Source: Breviolum minutum Mf 1.05b.01
Taxonomy: Eukaryota > Sar > Dinophyceae > Suessiales > Symbiodiniaceae
Length of the DNA: 64,000 bases
Direction of reading: 5' to 3'
Assembly: GCA_000507305.1 (NCBI GenBank)
Contig: DF239563.1
Location: 82,301-146,300 of the forward strand
The stretch's first letter is position 1, and the number at the start of each line of letters is the position of its first letter. Shown here piece after piece: positions 57,811-64,000 of this stretch. The notes under the pieces were generated by a model. It was not told where the DNA came from. It saw nothing but the letters and a program-made list of their open reading frames with translations, and ran no database searches. Position numbers and translations under genes: made by a program.

Positions 57811-60800
57811 TTGTCGTTTGTTTGTATGTCTACATGTCGGTATGTATGTATGACAGATTGACTTTTTTGACACTTTTTGATGTCGCTACCACGGGTCTTA
57901 TCTGATTATTATAGGTCTTATTTGTCCCAAATACATTATATGTATACTGAATATTCGTTCAAATTTTTGGCAAGGCAGTCTAGCAACTTCCAGCAGTATG
58001 TGAGTAGCCGACAAAATTTGTGGATGAACAGATCGAGTACTAAGAAGTTGCTTTGAACTTTGAAATTTTGAGGGCACCCCCCAAAACCGATACCCCATAA
58101 TCCATATTCAAAAGCTGCAAAACCGATAGGGGACCCCCCACATTTGGTGATGCCATTTCCCCCAAACAAGTAATTTCGTCCGTAGCTCATGTGATGCCGT
58201 GTTGTGAGTACTGATAGGCACAATGACGTGACATAATCATGACGCAAACTCTTTCTCCAAAACAGTTGACATCTACATGTATATACATATAAACATCATG
58301 TTCAAAAGAACGCACAGATATTCTACAGGCGACGCTACCTGTATGTTTTAATCACTAGATGAATCTTTATAGCGGATTCTCGGTTTTTGGAAGTTTCCAT
58401 CACGCTTTCTTCAGGTCCAAAGCGACTCTGTGGACGTGTAGGGGTGCTCGAGGAAAAGGGGGGCACATAATTGATCCATGATGGAATTCCGGTTGGATCA
58501 GTAGAGAAGAGTAGGAAAAGTACGTGAAACGATTCAAACAACAGAAGCCGATTTGATAGATTTCAACAGATTTCAGCTGGTTGTGTGCATCAGACTCGAA
58601 ATAGCTGATGGTTCATGGCTGATTTTCCTCAGGGCCTTGCATGCAGTGTTGCGGGCTGGTACCATGACGCCGCCTGGTTTAGTTTGCCGCTTGGGCGAGG
58701 AACTTAGCTCCAGGGAAACGGATGAGAACACTTCATCGGACTGTTGTGAAACAGTTCTTGGATGGTCTCAACTGTCTTCAACTTTTATGTCACTATGTGT
58801 TTGATTGTGAATTTTGGTGTCTCCATCAAAACCCAAGATAGCCCAAGACCCTTTTTAAGGAATTCATATTCTGTCCCCATTTGCTCATTACGTACTGTCC
58901 TTATTTCAGTTTCAAAGCAGGATGCAAAGTCTTGGCTCTCAGCTCGGTGATGATGGGAAGCATGGGAAGTCAACATGGATGATTATTGATGTTCAGTGAT
59001 GTCAAATTATTGAACATCCTCCATTCTTGAGATGGACTATTTCGGAAGTCTGAGATTTTTGGAGAACCTGCAATGAATCTCACATTCCGAATCGCAAAAA
59101 TCCACGGAGAATCTCGACAGAAAGACTCGATAGATTGAATGCGGAACGGTAAAAACGGTCATGTCGGCAATTCCCAGAGGCCAATATGAGAGACACATTT
59201 TGCAGATCTTTGGTGAAATATTTGAGCCTATTGGTGCGCTATGGTGCGCTATTGGATAGCGTATATTCGTTTTTTCCGGAATTCACTGATACATGGCATT
59301 TTTTTTCGAAATTTCTTCAGTTGGTCTTGGATTTTGTAAATCAACTCACCTACAATCTTGTCTCCATCTTTGTGAGTCACGGTGAGATTCCGACCACATT
59401 CCGATCGGCAGGGCCCTGTTTGAAGGGCAGCTGACCGTGGTCCGCTCCGCTGGATCTGAGATGAGGCAGAATTGGATTCCCTGCGGAAAACGTGTTTTGG
59501 AGACTGTTCATATTTGACATATTTTTTTGAAGGGAAGCTTTTCAAAGTGCAAAACTCCAAAGAGTTGAGACTTTGAAATTCTGGGGAATTTCTGGGGATT
59601 TGAGTGAGAACGAACTTTTGCAAATAAAAACTCAGACTGACCACAAACACATGAAGACTAGAACTGGTGTCCGTCATTTCCTTCACACTGCTTGCGATCC
59701 CCCCAACAGAAGAGTCGTGTTGCCAGGCATTGCATCTTGAAGAAGGATGCCTTTCAATACTATGCGATGGACGACAGCACAAAACCCTTGGCACGATTTC
59801 CCATTGTGTCCAGCAGTTCTATGGAATGGATCCCTTCGGGTGCCTTAGCAAAACTGTGGTACTTGAAGTTGAACATGGACATATGTGGGGTTCCCTTGAT
59901 AAAGAGCCGGTGGACAAGGAGAGAACACGGAGAATTACCGATTCCTTTTTGGATGTTCAATTTTTGTTCATGCTTGGTCAGGACTGAAACTGCGTCATGG
60001 ATCCAGAGTAATCACATTGCAAGGATCTGTGTGATTCTCAGTGGTTCCGGACAGCAAAAAAGCGCATCAGCTGGGCTTTTTTTTGCTTCATAAGGTTTAA
60101 TAAGTGATAAACTCAAAAACACTCAAAGTTTGCTTTGCACAACCTACTGCTCAGGATGACACAGTGGCAAACTGGGGGAATGCTTTGCAGCATGCCTTTG
60201 GTTCCTCACGAAGTGCACCGCCCCTTGGCTTCACGATTTCTGTCCCCTTTTGGTCTGATGCTTCTGATGCATTTCGCGCTGGCTTAAGACTTCTGCCTGC
60301 TTCCCAAATTTGACAACATTCGGAAAATATCGGGAGCTGGGTGTTTATTTTCAATTTGGCTCATAAAATCCGATCTTACAAAAAGAGTTGGCTAATAGGT
60401 TTGCAGGCGAGTTTAGAACTTGCACAAGCACCTCAATGTGTTGGTGGTCTAACATAGGCTCAGCTCCTCTTTTGCAACGGATTTCATATTAAATTGACAA
60501 AGGAAGGGTCACTTTGGTTCATCTTTGCGGATCGTTGCTTTTTTTTGGTTCACTTTTGTGGAAACTTTGATGGCCAGGTTACATCTACGAATCTTTGGTT
60601 TCCATGGACAGATGTGTGAGGTCATGGCAGAAATATCATGGCGAGTGCGTGATGTGAAGGCCATGGGATGCCATGGTGCCTAAAAATCTGAAGCCTGAAT
60701 CATCGGTGTGGTTTGCATCCAACAAAAGACCCTCCCAGTGCACAAGGGTCACTCCTGGGTATTTTGAAAGAATTCCCAAAGGTACCGGAAGCAAAATGGG

Positions 60801-61259
60801 TGACCACGACGTCGTAGAACCAGTACTGCAGTATCTAGTTCAACTTGTTTTTTTAAAAGGCAAGGCAAGGCCCCAAACAAAAATCCCCAATAGATTTGGA
60901 GAATGGGTGAAGCTGAAGGAGCCAGACGCCGAGACGAGACAGGAACACGCTGCGTGAATTCCAGCATGTCAGGATGTTAGTTAGTTGATTCCGATTCCTC
61001 AATCCTGTTCAAAAATGTTCACAAAAGATACGTGCGTTTTGTTTTGGGCAAAAGTACTTCCGCAGCATGAGACTACTGTATGGCTTCTCATGTCCTACTT
61101 CGCTTGTGGAAGCATGTCCCAGTTGCTTTCTGAGTCAAAATCTAGTGATATGTTGGTAGTATCAAGGATATCTTGGTTGCTCATGTGTGGCATAAACTTT
61201 GCGAAGTCTCCCTCTACTTTTGCATGTTTTGCGACTCAATGAAGGCGATGATCAATTCC
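57811..61259 (+). other. Spacer with unassigned open stretches
   Basis: Candidates: 58633 to about 58770 (ALHAVLRAGTMTPPGLVCRL, then GEELSSRETDENTSS), about 60144-60313 (DDTVANWGNALQHAFGSSRS, then GFTISVPFWSDASDAF) and 60673-60957. Each is coding-like but unlinked and unrecognised. The rest shows nothing. Confidence 0.25.
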
Positions 61260-62994
61260 AAGTGTGCAATTTTGCCTTCGGAGCAAAGATTGGTTTACAA
61301 CACAACACTTCTGGAAGACCCGGTGCTCTTGGCAGATTTCCTTCCAGAGGCGCTGAGAAGTTACAAAGCTCAGATTTTGCAACTGAACAAAACATGAAAA
61401 AATACAAACTACATCTTCCAGGAATGGTCACCACCTATACTATGATACTGTAGCATTGAAAAGCTTCACATCTGATGTGACGGATGGTTTGTATACGGGT
61501 CTAACAAGACTTCACGTTGGAGGCTGGAATGTACGAGATCTTCATGGTGCGATGTCCTCCAGCAATAGAGCTACCCATCGGAGGTGCACTGCCAGGGAGA
61601 TATTTTCAATGCCCCATGGCATCCATGGCTGTCTCACACACTTGAAGGCAATGTGTAACGATATCTAGGGTTTCAAATCCTTAAGCATCGCTTAAACTTC
61701 CAATCTCTATGGGACCTTCATTTCCTTCCAGGAGAAGTTATGGAACGTCAGCAAGCGTTGACAGCTGTGCAGCAAGATTGGCGTCGACTTGGGGAAATGA
61801 GCCAACAGTATAGGTCGGCCAATGTTCCCATCGATTGCGCATCCTGTTGTCATCCCTCAGAGGTCACTGTAGCCTTAGGTAGTGACGTCTTCTCTTGAGA
61901 TTTCAAATGGAGGTGTACTTACTTGCATAGCTGCACTTATGGTGATGATAAAGTTATGTTTCAATATGTTTCAATGATGATACAAGTGGTCGGTTCAAGT
62001 CATATCGCTCGGGGTGAAGTCGTATCATTTTGCGTGCCTGCAGTATTTTGATGACATTTTTCATATTCGGCAGTAGTTCATGTAGCATTTTTGATCATTT
62101 TGCTATTGTGCGCAGTACTTCGTGCATCTCAGTGTGCGCAATGTCGCGGCTAAATTTGGTTACTTTTCATCTTTTCGGTTTTCTGTTGGATGCCGCTGTG
62201 CCATTGGGATTGTCACAAAATGATGTGACTTCTCGTCGTGTGACTTTCCTCCATCTCGCAGTTACATTGGGTGATGTGACTTTCCCCCACGTGATGTGAC
62301 TTAAGCCCGGCGCTTGTATGTTGATTGTATCAAATTATGATAGACGAACTGATCAACTGATTGCAGTAGCTGTGCTGTTTCTTCTTATGCGAGAAAATTG
62401 GTGCAGGTGTGATCGAGAGATTGTGATGGCTGCTGTTGCACAGGTGCAACTGTTGTGTCATGGCTCACATGTTGTGAAGCGCAAATGCCAATCAAAATGC
62501 TGTCTTTCAAGTTTTGCTTTTCTGGATTACAGATATCTATTCAACTCTATACTATTCTATAGATAGTAATTATCAGATAATACTTTTATCAGTAATATCC
62601 ATATCAGGTCATTATTGGTGACTTTTGCTTTGCGTATCCATTTCTTACCATGGATATTTCTGCTTGGTCTCATGAATGTTCCTTTCGCAGGACTGTATGG
62701 CCCTCCAGTTTGCATCAGATGATTTGCGAGCAGATCGAGAAATGATTTTAAGAGCAACTTATTTCAAAGATCATTTTGTTGCCACCTGCACGTTTTCAAA
62801 CACATTCTTGGGTGTGAACCTCGAGAGTTTTTTTTTCCCAGAAAACAACGCTGCAAAGTGAGGCTGTCCATCAATCTGGATCAGCGCTGGAATTTGTGAA
62901 TGAGGAATTGCGAGAAGAGGTGCTATCCTGTGCGATTGGTCGGGAATCTCAGATTGGATTTTATACATCACGAATCACAAGAAGCTTTAAATGA
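61260..62994 (+). CDS. DUF4116-repeat protein, perhaps with a ubiquitin-like start
   Basis: Exons about 61260-61357 (LPSEQRLVYNTTLLEDPVLL, then ADFLPEAL), 61732-61813, 62407-62443, 62691-62752 and 62859-62994 (TGA). The last four join in phase and give the DUF4116 pattern about three times: VMERQQALTAVQQDWRRL, then CDREIVMAAVAQ, DCMALQFASDDLRADREMIL and SEAVHQSGSALEFVNEELRE. The usual core is R-E-V-V-L-x-A-V followed by A-L-x-x-A-S-x-x-L-R. The first exon resembles the RL.Y....L.D...L strand pattern of ubiquitin-like heads found on such dinoflagellate proteins; its link to the rest is not phase-tested. Function of the family is unknown. The intron after 62752 seems to lack a GT/GC/GA donor. 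Further repeats could follow if the last exon is spliced at GATTG|GTCGG. Confidence 0.65.
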
Positions 62995-63138
62995 AATTCA
63001 CAACCGAATTTTTATGCTTGGACCATCCCCAACAGGAGAATTCTTTGTGATATTCCATGACCGTATTCTCAAAATGTTTCGTTTTATAGAGATGCAATGA
63101 GATGCAATGAGTAATGTAGACAACTGGTAACTAGTCTA
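62995..63138 (+). other. 3' flank of the DUF4116 gene
   Basis: No feature recognised. Confidence 0.4.
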
Positions 63139-63262
63139 AATACTGAATATAGAAGAAATCCTGCACCAGTTTTGCTAGGTAGTTTATCCCCATTATTTAC
63201 AAGGCTTTACAAGGTTTTATACATTTCAGGTGGTTAGCCAGATTTCTTCCATCAACCGTATG
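63139..63262. repeat. MITE-like element, family A copy 9
   Basis: AATACTGAATATAGAAGAAA at the left (decayed end), AGATTTCTTCCATCAACCGT at the right. Confidence 0.75.
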
Positions 63263-64000
63263 GATGGCTTTCTCGACTTTCTAAGCTGCTAAGGCTACTG
63301 ACGCCGCTGACCTCATCCTATTGCAATGATCCTGGAAAGTCCTTCAACATTCCAAGGAGGTGGTGCTTGTTCTCCAAGACGATGATATGAAATGATATGA
63401 AGACGAACCAACAAAATGGAGGTTCTGGGAGTGTAAACACACCAGACTGCTGGTGGTCCAATTTGGCAAAATCTTCGCTTCCCTTTGCAGAGCCGGGAAG
63501 TTTGGAAATGTTTGGAAATGATACCATTTGATCGTGATGCACGAACTCAAGTGTGCCCTCGGACATAGTACGCCCAGACTGCAAAACCAGCGATAGAAAA
63601 AGGTAGAGATGGCCCATTCTGCTTTGCTTCAAAGGGCTCATATAGATTCCTCATGCTAATGGCTGATTCATTTTTGACAGCACAAAATGAATCATTTTTG
63701 AATCTGAAAAATCATATCATATAGATCACCGAAAAAAAACAGTTTTTTTGAGCTACAGGCAACTGATGATTGATTTTGTTTTGATTCTTTTTGCAATATC
63801 AACGAATCTTTGCCTTTCTTTGCAACTTGAGGTCATGGGGACTACATGATTGGCAGGCATCGGGTTCATCTCCAGGCAACGATTCATTGCCGCCGCCGTT
63901 TTAGGATTCCACCAAGCATCCTTTGACTCAACCAGGCTGGCCCTGCAGGAACACTCCTCTGCAGTCAAGATGGTGAGAAGGTTTCTGGCGAGTTTTTTTC
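63263..64000. other. Right end of the window, no gene assigned
   Basis: Open frames on the - strand (63318-63641, 63753-63968) show no family motifs. An exon of a + strand gene cut by the window edge cannot be excluded. Confidence 0.3.

Noticed and set aside
7950..63262. CRISPR-like array from repeated short palindromic sequences
   Set aside because: Copies are kilobases apart, have no regular spacers and no cas genes, and fit dispersed MITEs.

Overview
The window looks like nuclear DNA of a dinoflagellate, most likely a Suessiales/Symbiodiniaceae-type genome. The reasons are: genes broken into many short exons, often 27-60 nt; introns with GT, GC and GA donors; an AG|G pattern at both ends of introns; every host gene I can resolve on the + strand; a LINE with the FGEAQNPGP motif; DUF4116-type repeats; and a short plant/alga-type CCCTAAA tract. 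No rRNA, tRNA, CRISPR or prokaryotic operon was seen. Exon models were built by hand from reading frame, splice phase and remembered protein families. Boundaries are inferences unless stated.

Layout: 0.6-2.1 kb, a stand-alone inositol-dehydrogenase-like gene (Gfo/Idh/MocA family). 3.0-6.7 kb, a tandem paralogue whose exons read in phase into a myo-inositol-oxygenase (MIOX)-like domain, giving a predicted 613-residue fusion. 10.2-14.1 kb, a sperm-tail PG-rich (SHIPPO/STPG) flagellar-type protein. 15.0-16.6 kb and perhaps beyond, a peroxin-13-like protein with a Gly/Tyr/Met-rich stretch. 21.2-27.6 kb and probably to 29.5 kb, an ABCG-type transporter with a near-complete nucleotide-binding domain. 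Nested in one of its introns at 25.6-26.9 kb is a complete four-exon ankyrin gene. 30.9-33.0 kb, a SET-domain protein. 33.7-39.8 kb, a decayed LINE on the - strand. 40-50 kb, mostly repeats with scattered unassigned exon candidates. 51.0-57.7 kb, a coiled-coil protein. 61.3-63.0 kb, a DUF4116-repeat protein, possibly with a ubiquitin-like start.

Introns and spacers carry at least four families of short inverted-repeat elements (MITE-like) plus many AT-rich microsatellites.

The most unusual locus is the dehydrogenase-MIOX fusion. Its dehydrogenase half keeps the expected catalytic residues. The MIOX half keeps the fold-defining sequence but lacks four of the six di-iron ligands known from animal MIOX, so it is probably a pseudo-oxygenase. 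The two tandem paralogues also show a mosaic of near-identical and diverged segments, suggesting gene conversion. Several introns are flanked by 6-8 bp direct repeats, as expected if they arose by insertion.
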